Assembly: GCA_038531745.1 (NCBI GenBank)
Contig: JBCBBJ010000007.1
Span: forward strand, 124,001-188,000
DNA from: CALLPQ01 sp038531745
GTDB lineage: Bacteria > Pseudomonadota > Alphaproteobacteria > Caulobacterales > Parvularculaceae
Direction: 5' to 3'
DNA length: 64,000 nt
A model generated the notes under the pieces. It worked only from the letters and a program-made list of their open reading frames with translations, had not been told where the DNA came from and did no database searches. Position 1 is the first letter of the stretch; every line of letters starts with the position of its first letter. The position numbers and the translations under genes are program-made. Shown in pieces: positions 17,607 through 26,706 of the stretch.

Positions 17607-18884
17607 TCAAGAGCCACGCGTCGTCAACACCGACGCCACCAAACCGGAAATATCATTCCAGGTCACGAAAATCATAAACGAGAACAGAATGACCAACCCA
17701 ATCTGAAACCCCGCCGCCTGTATCCGCGCATCGAGCGGCTTTCCCGTGGCCGCTTCAAACGCGTAGTACACCAGGTGCCCGCCGTCCAGAACCGGAATGG
17801 GCAAAAGGTTCAAAAACCCAATGGAGACCGAGATGAACGCGGCGAGATTGATGAAATTGGTTAGGCTGATTTTCAGCCGGTCCACAAAGGAAATTTCCGC
17901 CGGGCGATCATCGGAAAACCCCGAAGAGGCGGCCTGGCCAGCATATTTTGCCATCTTCACCGGCCCGCCCAGCAATTTGGTGCTTTCTTTGCCTTGAATA
18001 AGACGGCCCAAGAACCGCACCGTTGTGGTGATGATCCGCCAAACCTCTTTTGCCCCCTCGCCAACGGACGCCAAAGGCCCGTATTTCCTGAACTCCACTG
18101 CGCCGGGGTAGCCGATAAAGCCTAGCATACCGACCGATTCCTTGTTGCCAAAGGCGTCGACGATTTCCTCGCGCCGCGGTGTCACGCTTAGCGTCACCTG
18201 TTCCCCGCCACGATCCACCACCACGGTCATTTCATCGCCGGTGCCCAGCTGTACCAGCCCCTGGACCTCTCGGAAGCGGGAAATTCTGCGCCCGTTGATT
18301 TCCAGGATGCGGTCATCAACCTGGAACCCAGCCGCTTGCGCCGCTGACCCCTCGCGGATTTCACCGGCCACGGGCGGCGCCACATAGCGTCCGAAAACCA
18401 TCAACAGACCGGCAAAAATGACGATGGCCAATAAAAAATTGGCCATTGGCCCGGCGGCCACAACCATGGCCCGCGCCCAAACGGGTTTGAAATGAAAACA
18501 CACCTTGCGCTCTTCTGCCGTCATGCCCGCGGCCAGCGCTTCTGTCGGGGACGGAAACTGCGTTGTGCCGGGGCGCGCTGCGTTTTTTTCTTCCGACGGT
18601 TCAGGCTCAGACAATTGACGGTCGGGCATGGAGGCGGCATTGGCATCGCCAAAAAACTTCACATAGCCCCCAAGGGGGATCATCGCGATCCGCCATTCGG
18701 TGCCCTTGCGGTCTACCCAGCGGGCCAACGGCTTACCAAAGCCGATGGAAAACACATCCACCCGCACACCGAGGAGCCGCGCCACTGAAAAATGACCATA
18801 TTCGTGAAAAAACACGATGAACATCAGCAAGATGCCGAAGGCGATCACCGAAATCGGCACGATCAGGAGTTGCTCTAATGGCAT
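17607..18884 (-). CDS. rseP: RIP zinc metalloprotease RseP
   Basis: The 425-residue site-2 protease cleaves membrane-anchored anti-sigma factors within the bilayer. The first membrane helix carries the zinc motif HEYGH (about residues 27-31). A central PDZ domain (about 165-250) includes GSAAQAAGFQVDDRILEINGR. The distal active-site motif is NLLPIPVLDGGH (about 363-374), and further hydrophobic helices close the protein. An acidic/Pro-rich insert (about 85-115) between helix 1 and 2 is longer than in E. coli. It lies between dxr and bamA, the usual envelope-stress context. Confidence 0.96.
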   Translation of the reverse strand: MPLEQLLIVPISVIAFGILLMFIVFFHEYGHFSVARLLGVRVDVFSIGFGKPLARWVDRKGTEWRIAMIPLGGYVKFFGDANAASMPDRQLSEPEPSEEKNAARPGTTQFPSPTEALAAGMTAEERKVCFHFKPVWARAMVVAAGPMANFLLAIVIFAGLLMVFGRYVAPPVAGEIREGSAAQAAGFQVDDRILEINGRRISRFREVQGLVQLGTGDEMTVVVDRGGEQVTLSVTPRREEIVDAFGNKESVGMLGFIGYPGAVEFRKYGPLASVGEGAKEVWRIITTTVRFLGRLIQGKESTKLLGGPVKMAKYAGQAASSGFSDDRPAEISFVDRLKISLTNFINLAAFISVSIGFLNLLPIPVLDGGHLVYYAFEAATGKPLDARIQAAGFQIGLVILFSFMIFVTWNDISGLVASVLTTRGS

Positions 18885-19116
18885 TCAAGACCTGTTGGCT
18901 GGGGGAGGAGGAACAAGCGGGGGCCACGATTGGCGAGGAGGTTCGGGGCGCACCGTAACGAGCGCGGAGGTGGGGCGTTGATTTCCCTTCATTTGCCTCA
19001 AAATGTAATCATATAACATGCCCCCACATCAAGGCGAAAAACAGGCAAAAGCCCGGTTGCGCACAAGTTTTTGGGGCCGATGAGGCGGTAAGGCACCCGT
19101 TGCGCCAGGCAAACAA

Positions 19117-20358
19117 TCAGGCCGCTCGCGTTTTGCAGAATTCTTCAGCCAGGCGGCGCCCGGTCTCGTCAGCACGCATCACCTCATCGAGCGTATCAAG
19201 ATGTGCTGGCCAGTTTTCCCGCGCCGCGGCCTCAAGCACATGGGCCGTGGTATTGGCAATATCGCGGAAGGCCAGACGCCGATCCAAAAAGTGCGCCACG
19301 GCAACCTCATTGGCCGCATTCAGTAAGGCCGGAAACGCCCCGCCCCGGGCCACCGCTTCACGGGCCAGCCGTAATGCCGGAAACCGTTCCGGGTCAGGCG
19401 CTTCAAAGGTCAGTGTAGCAACTTTCGCAAAATCGAGCTTTTCGCTGGGGCTTTCCATACGATCGGGCCAGGCCAGCGTTGAGGCGATGGGCGTGCGCAT
19501 ATCCGGTGTGCCAAGCTGCGCAAGCACAGATCCGTCGGTATATTCAACCATGGAGTGGATCACCGATTGCGGATGGACAAGAATTTCAATGCGTTCATGG
19601 GGCGTCGGGAAAATATGTGCCGCCTCGATCAGCTCAAGGCCTTTATTCATCATCGTGGCTGAGTCCACCGATATCTTCGCGCCCATGGACCAGTTGGGGT
19701 GAGCAACAGCCTGTTCGGGGGTCACATCGCTCATCTCCTCTGCCGTCCGTGTGCGGAACGGCCCGCCCGAAGCGGTGAGGATCAGGCGGGTGATACGGTC
19801 TGGCCGCTCAAAATCGAAAACCTGAAAGATTGCATTATGCTCTGAATCCACGGGCAACAGCGCGCCGCCTGCGGTTTCAATCGCTCCCATGAGCACATCG
19901 CCAGCGCAAACCAGGCATTCTTTGTTGGCGAGCGCCACATCGGCCCCGCGCCGCGCCGCTGCCAAGGTTGGCGCGAGCCCTGCCGCCCCCACAATCGCGC
20001 CCATGACCCAGGCGCTATCGCGTTCTGCCGCCTCAATAATCGCACCGGGCCCCGCACCCACTTCAACCGGCAAATCGGCGAGCGCACTGCGCACCTCGTC
20101 AAGTCTGTCTTCGTTACCGATGGCAACAAAATCCGGATGAAAGGCCCGCGCCTGCGCCACCAAGAGCGCCGCATTATTGTGCGCCGTCAGGGCGGCAACC
20201 TTAATGCTGTCATCACCCCTGGCATGGGCATGGGCAATCAGATCAAGGGTACTTACCCCCACCGACCCCGTAGAGCCAAGAATAGCCACCCGCCGATCCC
20301 CATCACGGGCCAACGCCCCTGGCGCAGAAGAATTCGTATACGTCATAGTCTCTGTCAC
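19117..20358 (-). CDS. dxr: 1-deoxy-D-xylulose 5-phosphate reductoisomerase
   Basis: The 413-residue NADPH enzyme makes 2-C-methylerythritol 4-phosphate, the committed step of the non-mevalonate isoprenoid pathway. The NADP fold opens with AILGSTGSVGVSTLDL (about 25-40). Further blocks are ANKECLVCAGDVL, with the metal region PVDSEHNAIFQ (about 160-170), and LTASGGPFR, WSMGAKISVDSATMMNKGLELIEA. The pathway feeds undecaprenyl and polyprenyl synthesis by uppS and ispB in this window. It is separated from cdsA by 278 bases that hold a small repeated element. Confidence 0.97.
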   Translation of the reverse strand: MTETMTYTNSSAPGALARDGDRRVAILGSTGSVGVSTLDLIAHAHARGDDSIKVAALTAHNNAALLVAQARAFHPDFVAIGNEDRLDEVRSALADLPVEVGAGPGAIIEAAERDSAWVMGAIVGAAGLAPTLAAARRGADVALANKECLVCAGDVLMGAIETAGGALLPVDSEHNAIFQVFDFERPDRITRLILTASGGPFRTRTAEEMSDVTPEQAVAHPNWSMGAKISVDSATMMNKGLELIEAAHIFPTPHERIEILVHPQSVIHSMVEYTDGSVLAQLGTPDMRTPIASTLAWPDRMESPSEKLDFAKVATLTFEAPDPERFPALRLAREAVARGGAFPALLNAANEVAVAHFLDRRLAFRDIANTTAHVLEAAARENWPAHLDTLDEVMRADETGRRLAEEFCKTRAA

Positions 20359-20544
20359 CTACCAGCCGGGTAAGCCATAATTACCATGGCCCTTTGAACG
20401 GCTTTGCATCCCTCTTGATCGGGCACCCACGCTTTCGTTAGCCTAGGTCGCCCGGCACCTTTTGCAAAGTCAATGGACGAGCGCAAATTTGCCCTATAGT
20501 TACGCCCGCAGCGCGGCAAGCGGGCCACAGCCCATCGCCCCCTC

Positions 20545-20659
20545 AACCCGCGGTCGTCATTTGCATAGTACGTGAGCACCGGAAGCGCAGAAAAACGCGT
20601 TTGAAGACGACGAAAATGGATTTTTCGGTTCGGCTCTTAACCCGCGGTCGTCATTTGCA
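20545..20659 (-). repeat. 73-bp dispersed element with 21-bp flanking direct repeats at the cdsA stop
   Basis: Positions 20545-20565 and 20639-20659 are identical (21 bp); the latter is the coding end of cdsA. Between them lie 73 bases (20566-20638) that, read on the minus strand, closely match plus-strand 36070-36142 downstream of ispB, with about 88% identity by eye. The ends GAGCC...ACCGAAA and CGGTGCT are roughly inverted, and the core holds the palindrome AAACGCGTTT. The arrangement looks like insertion with target duplication. It changed the cdsA stop from TGA to TAA without altering the protein. Confidence 0.75.
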
Positions 20660-21548
20660 AAAACCGATAGACCACAAGGGTAAGACACATGGCCATGGTC
20701 GCGAAAATCATGCCATCGAGCCTGTCGAGCGCACCGCCATGGCCAGGAATTAGATCGCCTGAATCCTTTACCCCAAAACCGCGCTTCATGGCCGACTCGG
20801 CCATATCGCCAACGATAGAGGCGATGGCCAGCCCCACGCCCGCCAGCGCCAACTGCCCGCCATAAAGACCAATCCGATGCGGGTTTTCCGGCACATCTAA
20901 AAAGCCCAAGCCGATGAGAACAAAGGCACAACTGCCCGCCAGCACACCGCACAGCGTTCCCGACCAGGTTTTCTTTGGCGACACCGCCGGTAACAGTTTT
21001 GGCCCGCCAATTATTCGCCCAGCGAAAAAGGCAGCAATATCGGTTGCCCAGACAACAACAAAAACCGAAAAGGTCAGTATACCCCCATGCGGCACGGCGG
21101 CACGCAGCCAGACCAGCGCCACGCACGGCACGATTAGATAGAGCGCCCCAAACGCCGCCCAGAACCGTTGCCCGCGCAGGCGATAGACCCTGACAAACGC
21201 AAAAAGCCCACCACTGCCCGCAACCAGCAAGGCAAGCGCATAGAGGTGAAAACCCGCAAATACAAAAGCCAGGGCAGCCATAGGGGCCAGACCGCGAAAG
21301 GCCGCGTTGTGAACGGGAAAAAAAGCGGCGATTGTGCCGGGTGTAGGAAAGAACCCATCAGCTTGCTGATCAATCATTACGGCCCATTCGCCAACCATGA
21401 TCAACCCCGCAACGGCCACAAGAGCGGTGAAGGGCCAGCCGCCCAAATAGATTGCTAGCACAGCAACCGGGATCAGCGCGATTGAGGACAGGACACGGAT
21501 ACGCGTTGACCCTGTACGCGTCTGGCTTTCGGGCCCGGGTGTTTCCAT
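20637..21548 (-). CDS. cdsA: phosphatidate cytidylyltransferase CdsA
   Basis: The 303-residue inner-membrane enzyme makes CDP-diacylglycerol for phospholipid synthesis. Several hydrophobic helices occupy residues about 20-290. The family signature near the C-terminus is present: SAMKRGFGVKDSGDLIPGHGGALDRLDGMIF, with the metal-binding Lys-Asp and the Asp of LDRLD. The upstream block SPKKTWSG is also conserved. It lies six bases after uppS and so is probably cotranscribed. Its stop codon is formed partly by the small inserted repeat described at 20545-20659. Confidence 0.96.
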   Translation of the reverse strand: METPGPESQTRTGSTRIRVLSSIALIPVAVLAIYLGGWPFTALVAVAGLIMVGEWAVMIDQQADGFFPTPGTIAAFFPVHNAAFRGLAPMAALAFVFAGFHLYALALLVAGSGGLFAFVRVYRLRGQRFWAAFGALYLIVPCVALVWLRAAVPHGGILTFSVFVVVWATDIAAFFAGRIIGGPKLLPAVSPKKTWSGTLCGVLAGSCAFVLIGLGFLDVPENPHRIGLYGGQLALAGVGLAIASIVGDMAESAMKRGFGVKDSGDLIPGHGGALDRLDGMIFATMAMCLTLVVYRFLQMTTAG

Positions 21549-21554
21549 GGGGAG

Positions 21555-22499
21555 TTAACCGCCGAGATCCACGCGGCGTTTCACCGGTGTGGCAGGGGCA
21601 TCAATACCGCTTTGTGGGGCATCGGTATCGCCGGCCAGGTTGGGTTTATCAACGCCGCCAAAACGCCGGTCCCGGGTTTGGTACTCTTGAACGGCCGTTT
21701 GAAAAAGCGCCGTGTCAAAATCCGGCCAATGGTTTTCGAGAAATACATATTCCGCATACGCGGCCTGCCAGATCAGGAAATTACTAACCCGTTTTTCCCC
21801 GCTGGTCCGCACCACAAGATCGGGGTCCGGTAATCCATCAGTATCAAGAAATTCATTGAGGGTCTTTTCGTCAATTTCCTTCACGCCAAGACTACCAGCT
21901 TGCACCCGCGCAGCCACCGCCTGGGCCATCCGGACAATCTCGTCGCGCCCGCCATAGTTAAACGCAATCTGCAAATAAAATTGATCATTATGGGCCGTTT
22001 CGCGTTCGGCGCGCTCGACCAAGGTCCTGAGGCCGAAATCAAGGCTGCGCCGATCGCCAATGATCCGTACACGCACGCCTTCGGTGGCAAGCTTTGGCAG
22101 ATCAACGGCAATGAATTTGCGCAGTAAGTCCATCAGGTCACGAACTTCCGTTGCGGGACGGCGCCAATTTTCCGTAGAGAAACTATACAGGGTTAGATAT
22201 TTTACCCCGAGGTCTCCCGCGGCCTCAACCGCACGGCGGGCCGCCTCAACGCCTTCGCGATGACCGTCGGCACGGGCAAGACCGCGCGCCTTTGCCCAGC
22301 GGCCATTGCCATCCATAATGATTGCAACATGGCGCGGCACTGGTTTTGACCGATGATCGGTGTGCTCACGATCACGCGCGTGCCCATCCGATGCGGACAC
22401 GTTAACGCGGCCGGCCGCACCCGCGTTGAGGGGGATTGCACCCCGGGGATCAGTCACCGTGGCGTCAGCCAGTTTGCCAGTGGCGGGCGAGGATTTCAC
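21555..22499 (-). CDS. uppS: isoprenyl transferase (undecaprenyl diphosphate synthase)
   Basis: The cis-prenyltransferase makes undecaprenyl diphosphate, the lipid carrier for peptidoglycan and polysaccharides. Family blocks: PRHVAIIMDGNGRWA with the catalytic Asp, GHREGVEAAR, YLTLYSFSTENWRRP, FNYGGRDEIV and DPDLVVRTSGEKRVSNFLIWQ. The longest open frame runs into frr, so I choose the GTG at 22499, which has an excellent AGAGGAAGGA site and lies 170 bases after frr. This gives 314 residues with an extra, low-complexity N-terminus of about 55 residues before the fold. A short hydrophilic tail follows. Confidence 0.95.
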   Translation of the reverse strand: MKSSPATGKLADATVTDPRGAIPLNAGAAGRVNVSASDGHARDREHTDHRSKPVPRHVAIIMDGNGRWAKARGLARADGHREGVEAARRAVEAAGDLGVKYLTLYSFSTENWRRPATEVRDLMDLLRKFIAVDLPKLATEGVRVRIIGDRRSLDFGLRTLVERAERETAHNDQFYLQIAFNYGGRDEIVRMAQAVAARVQAGSLGVKEIDEKTLNEFLDTDGLPDPDLVVRTSGEKRVSNFLIWQAAYAEYVFLENHWPDFDTALFQTAVQEYQTRDRRFGGVDKPNLAGDTDAPQSGIDAPATPVKRRVDLGG

Positions 22500-22668
22500 C
22501 GCTGATCCTTCCTCTTTGGCTCGGTTGCGGTCAGCACCAGCCGACGCATCCCCCTGAACATTGCCCGCAACTATACACAAATCGGATGAAGTCTCACCGA
22601 AAAAACGGCGTTGCCTGCCGAAACCGCTGATGCGGCGACCCGATAGAGCACGTGCGGTTTGTGGCGCG

Positions 22669-23220
22669 TCAGACCTGCATAATCTCTGTTTCCTTGGCGG
22701 CCAGCATCTCATCAATCGACTTGACCATTTCATCGGTAAGTTTCTGCACCTCACCGGAATCGCGTTTCTGGTCATCTTCCGAAACGCCGTCCTGCTTTTT
22801 GATGGCTTCCATCCCATCGCGGCGAATATTGCGCACGGCCACCTTTGATTGCTCTGCATATTTGGCGGCCACTTTGGTCAATTCGATCCGGCGCTCCTCG
22901 GTCAGGGGCGGGATAGGGATGCGCACATTGGTGCCGTCAACTACCGGGCTGATGCCCAGACCCGCGTCACGGATCGCTTTTTCCACCGCGCCCACATTAG
23001 CCTTGTCCCACACCTGGATCGAGATCATGCGCGGTTCGGGTATGTTAACTGTGCCAACCTGGGTCATCGGGGTTGGCGAGCCATAGGCCTCAACCATGAT
23101 CGGCTCCACGAGGCTGGCGCTCGCCCGGCCCGTGCGAAGTCCGGAAAATTCGGTCTTCAATGCGGCCAGCGTGCCCTCCATCCGGGTGCGCAGGTGCTTA
23201 ATGTCCGCATCATTACTCAT
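22669..23220 (-). CDS. frr: ribosome recycling factor
   Basis: The 183-residue protein releases ribosomes from mRNA after termination with EF-G. The three-helix domain is interrupted by a small beta domain, and MEGTLAALKTEFSGLRTGRAS and the C-terminal block VRNIRRDGMEAIKKQDGVSEDD are diagnostic. The ATG at 23220 follows AGGAGAGACG; upstream in-frame Met would add 17 atypical residues. It lies between pyrH and uppS. Confidence 0.97.
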   Translation of the reverse strand: MSNDADIKHLRTRMEGTLAALKTEFSGLRTGRASASLVEPIMVEAYGSPTPMTQVGTVNIPEPRMISIQVWDKANVGAVEKAIRDAGLGISPVVDGTNVRIPIPPLTEERRIELTKVAAKYAEQSKVAVRNIRRDGMEAIKKQDGVSEDDQKRDSGEVQKLTDEMVKSIDEMLAAKETEIMQV

Positions 23221-23382
23221 TCGTCTCTCCTGCCTGTCGCTGGAATAAAACTTTGTCAGCCTCGTCGCCAACCCAAAATTTCAGGGCAGCGCCACTCTGA
23301 TTGGGCGCTCTTACAGGAAGCTGCGTGGTGAAACCACCCTATTTTCAGGCGACCGGGCACGGGCGGCATCCATCTTACGGGC

Positions 23383-24177
23383 CTAATTGGTGATGGTGGT
23401 GGAGGGACCGCGCCCGGTGAGCGCGCCAACAATGCCCCCCGTTTCAGCGTCCTCACCATCGCCCGATTTCGCGCCTTTGCCATCGCCAAGCGGGAAAACC
23501 ACGATTGGAATATCATTTTCACGCATCAAGGTGATCGCCGTCTGGTCCATCACCTGCAACTCCCGGGTGATCACCTCGCGGAAGGTCAAATGGTCAAATC
23601 GCACCGCATCCGGATCTTTTTTCGGATCGGCGGAATAGACGCCATCAACTTGCGTGCCCTTGAACAACGCCTCGCACCCCATCTCCACAGCGCGCAGGGC
23701 CGCCGCCGTATCGGTGGTGAAAAACGGATTGCCCGTGCCGGCGGCAAAAATCACCACCCGCTTTTTTTCCATATGGCGCATGGCGCGCCGGCGGATATAG
23801 GGCTCACAAATCGCCGTCATTTCAATGGCCGACAAAACCCGCGTGTAAACGCCCTGACGCTCCAGCGCATTTTGCATGGCAAGGGCGTTCATCACCGTGG
23901 CGAGCATGCCCATATAATCGGCGCTGGCCCGTTCCATGCCAGAGGCGGCCTGCGATACACCGCGAAAAATATTGCCGCCGCCAATCACAAGGCTCACCTC
24001 GACACCAAGGTCCAGGGCTTCTTTGACCTGACCGGCCACCCGCTCAACAGTCGTGTTGTCGATCCCGAACTGCCCATCCCCCATGAGCGCTTCGCCGGAA
24101 ATTTTGAGAAGGACCCGCTTAAAACGCAGCACCCCCTCGGCGGGCTTTTGAAATGCCGGCGGATCGGATGGGGCCAT
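23383..24177 (-). CDS. pyrH: UMP kinase PyrH
   Basis: The 264-residue amino-acid-kinase-fold enzyme phosphorylates UMP to UDP. Motifs: RVLLKISGEALMG (about 20-32), LVIGGGNIFRG (about 65-75), ADYMGMLATVMNALAMQ, and the uridylate-site block GTGNPFFTTDTAA. A Ser/Thr/Gly-rich tail of about 20 residues is extra. The ATG at 24177 is preceded by AAAGGA; upstream codons in frame do not look like the family. Confidence 0.97.
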   Translation of the reverse strand: MAPSDPPAFQKPAEGVLRFKRVLLKISGEALMGDGQFGIDNTTVERVAGQVKEALDLGVEVSLVIGGGNIFRGVSQAASGMERASADYMGMLATVMNALAMQNALERQGVYTRVLSAIEMTAICEPYIRRRAMRHMEKKRVVIFAAGTGNPFFTTDTAAALRAVEMGCEALFKGTQVDGVYSADPKKDPDAVRFDHLTFREVITRELQVMDQTAITLMRENDIPIVVFPLGDGKGAKSGDGEDAETGGIVGALTGRGPSTTITN

Positions 24178-24265
24178 GGGATATCCTTTTGGTGATGACG
24201 CGACGTGATCGAGAACGTGCCCGATTCCGATGCGCAACGGTAGGGGCTTCAGCGCGACAATACGG

Positions 24266-24298
24266 AAAAAGCCGGACGCGGTGACACCGGCCCGGCCT
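24266..24298 (-). terminator. rho-independent terminator after tsf
   Basis: On the minus strand a GC-rich hairpin (GCCGGGCCGGTG paired with CACCG..CCGGC, imperfect) ends in five T. It lies about 130 bases after the tsf stop and 90 bases before pyrH, so rpsB-tsf may form a separate unit. Confidence 0.65.
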
Positions 24299-24430
24299 TT
24301 TATTTTGAAATCTTGAGACGCGAACGGGGGCCAATGCGTTTCCGGGCGACGTGTGTACATTTCGCCGTCCAGAGACACTTAAAGGGAAAAAACAAAGCGC
24401 CGTCCTCGGTTCACGTGGCGTGACGAGGTA

Positions 24431-25339
24431 TTAGTCCTCGTCGTCGCTTTTCTCCACGCCATCGCCAAGCGCCAGGCGGGAAAACCCGGTCAATGTAACA
24501 GGCGCGCCAATATCTTTGCCCGCCGCTTCGATAACCTTGCCAACCTTATTCTCGCCATCAATCACAAAGACCTGTTCCAACAAAACAGATTCCTCGTAAA
24601 ATTTGCGCAGACGACCCTCAACCATTTTGCCGATGATCTCTTCTGGCTTGCCGGAGGCACGGGCCTGGTCGGCGAGAACGCTTTTTTCGCGCTCAACAAT
24701 CTCCGGATCAAGATCATCAATACGGGCAGCCAGGGGATTTACCGCCGCGATATGCATGGCAATCTGTTTACCGAGAGCATTAAGCTTGTTCTTGTCGCCC
24801 TCGGATTCCAGCGCCACCAACACACCAATTTTACCAGCACCGTCAACAACTTGTCCGTGTACGTAGGAGGCAATAGCGCCTGTTTGCACGGCGAGACCAA
24901 CACTGCGGCGCAGGGACAAATTCTCCCCGATCTGGCCAACCATTTCAGCCACATGGGCCTCAACACTTTTATCCGTACCCGGAAACGACGCCGCCTTCAG
25001 TTTTTCCAGATCACCACCCGTGGCGAGCCCGGCCTTGGCGATTTCCTGTACCATGCTTTGAAACACTTCGTTGCGCGCCACAAAGTCTGTTTCGGAGTTC
25101 ACCTCAACAAGCACACCGCTGGCACCCGCGCCGGCGGTTTCAACAGCAACTTGAACAAGACCTTCGCTGGCCGTGCGGCCGGCTTTTTTGGCAGCCTTGG
25201 ACAGGCCTTTTTTGCGTAACCAGTCGATGGCCGCTTCCATGTCGCCGTCGGTTTCCTTGAGGGCGGCTTTGCAGTCCATCATGCCTGCGCCGGTTTGCTC
25301 CCGCAGGTCTTTTACCATTGCTGCTGTAATTGCGGCCAT
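24431..25339 (-). CDS. tsf: translation elongation factor Ts
   Basis: The 302-residue nucleotide exchange factor acts on EF-Tu. The N-terminal UBA-like domain reads MVKDLREQTGAGMMDCKAALKE (about 8-29). The exchange core contains SETDFVARNEVFQ (about 80-92), and the C-terminal dimerisation region follows. An acidic tail (KSDDED) ends the protein. The site AAGGAGAAA precedes the ATG. It lies downstream of rpsB, the universal order. Confidence 0.98.
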   Translation of the reverse strand: MAAITAAMVKDLREQTGAGMMDCKAALKETDGDMEAAIDWLRKKGLSKAAKKAGRTASEGLVQVAVETAGAGASGVLVEVNSETDFVARNEVFQSMVQEIAKAGLATGGDLEKLKAASFPGTDKSVEAHVAEMVGQIGENLSLRRSVGLAVQTGAIASYVHGQVVDGAGKIGVLVALESEGDKNKLNALGKQIAMHIAAVNPLAARIDDLDPEIVEREKSVLADQARASGKPEEIIGKMVEGRLRKFYEESVLLEQVFVIDGENKVGKVIEAAGKDIGAPVTLTGFSRLALGDGVEKSDDED

Positions 25340-25607
25340 GAGGTTTTCTCCTTCAATGTGTTGTTCAGGATGGCAGTCCCGTGGACGGTCAGTTCGGCTG
25401 ACCCTGTTCGGGGTTTTTGTGACCTGCCATCACCTGGTGGATGTGTAATGCTACGTGTCGTGACTAAGTTAAATGGCCGTATGGCACCAGAGCAGGTACG
25501 GCATCATAAAACGAGAAGAGGTCAACCAGCCCCCACCAACACTTAAGCGCCGTGCGGGCTGGAAATTATAATACAACCGTCCCGCTTTGGGGCGAGACCT
25601 GTTGCTT

Positions 25608-26471
25608 TTAGGCCGGTGTGGCCGCCGCATCCCCATCGGCTTTTGGCGTTTCTGCCACCGCTTCTGTGGTTGCGTCCGCAGGCATATCGGCCGGGGTTTC
25701 CTCTGGCGCTGGCACCGCGTCGGCAAGCGCCGCCTCAGCTGGTACTTCTTCCATGGCGCCAATATCAACGCCAAGCGCACCCTGACTTTCGGAAATGCCG
25801 TCAATCACCGCGTCGGCCACAAGATTGCAATAAAGAGCAATTGCGCGCGAGGCATCGTCATTACCCGGAATAACAAAGTCGATATTATCCGGGTTACAAT
25901 TGGTATCAACAACCGCCACCACGGGGATGCCAAGCTTTTTGGCTTCCTGGATGGCAATTGCTTCTTTCTTCACATCAATGACAAACATCAGATCGGGCAG
26001 ACCGCCCAACTCGCGAATACCGCCAAGGGATGCCTCAAGCTTGACCCGCTCGCGTTCTAATTGGAGTTGTTCTTTTTTCGTCAGGCCCTTGCCACCGCCG
26101 GACAGGAGTTCTTCCATTTCCTTCAGTCGGCGGATCGAATTCGAAATTGTTTCCCAATTCGTCAGGGTTCCGCCAAGCCAGCGCACATTCATATAATATT
26201 GTGCGCACCGGCTTGCGGCCTCGGCGATTGGCGCCTGGGCCTGGCGCTTGGTGCCCACAAAAAGGACCCGGCCACCACCGGCAACAACGTCACGAATTTT
26301 CACCAGCGCCTGGTGCAGGAGCGGTACGGTTTGGGAAAGGTCAACCACGTGGATGCCATTGCGATCACCGAAGATGTAGCGTTTCATCTTCGGATCCCAG
26401 CGATGGGTTTGGTGACCAAAATGCACGCCAGCCTCAAGCAGCTGGCGCATTGAAAAATCAGGCAGCGCCAT
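25608..26471 (-). CDS. rpsB: 30S ribosomal protein S2
   Basis: The 287-residue S2 protein of the small subunit starts MALPDFSMRQLLEAGVHFGHQTHRW. It carries the conserved blocks VDLSQTVPLL, FVGTKRQAQ, WLGGTLTNW and the C-terminal GNDDASRAIALYCNLVADA. A further tail of about 45 residues rich in Ala, Glu, Pro and Thr is typical of alphaproteobacterial S2. The ATG at 26471 has GGAGA upstream; the longer frame to 26534 has no support. The 235-base gap to dnaE probably holds the rpsB-tsf promoter and leader. Confidence 0.98.
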   Translation of the reverse strand: MALPDFSMRQLLEAGVHFGHQTHRWDPKMKRYIFGDRNGIHVVDLSQTVPLLHQALVKIRDVVAGGGRVLFVGTKRQAQAPIAEAASRCAQYYMNVRWLGGTLTNWETISNSIRRLKEMEELLSGGGKGLTKKEQLQLERERVKLEASLGGIRELGGLPDLMFVIDVKKEAIAIQEAKKLGIPVVAVVDTNCNPDNIDFVIPGNDDASRAIALYCNLVADAVIDGISESQGALGVDIGAMEEVPAEAALADAVPAPEETPADMPADATTEAVAETPKADGDAAATPA

Positions 26472-26706
26472 AAAAATCTCCGTCGGTTTTTCCGCCGCAG
26501 TGCCAGGATGCGTTTTCGGGACCGAAGCCCCCAAACCGCCACCGCGGAAGGCATCTGCGTGAGTGATCGCGCGGAGTTAGACCTTTGGCCGCAAAAGATC
26601 AACTGCCCGGCGCCGGTTTAGGCCCGGTTTTCGGGGCCAATTTGCCTGTCCCCTTTCTAGCGCGCCGGGGTACCAATCATTTGCCGGCGATGCCGCCGGT
26701 TGGCGT

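Noticed and set aside
22590..22645. Possible third, decayed copy of the 73-bp dispersed repeat between frr and uppS
   Set aside because: Only short stretches (CAACGCCGTTTTTTCGGTG) resemble the repeat; not enough to separate from chance.
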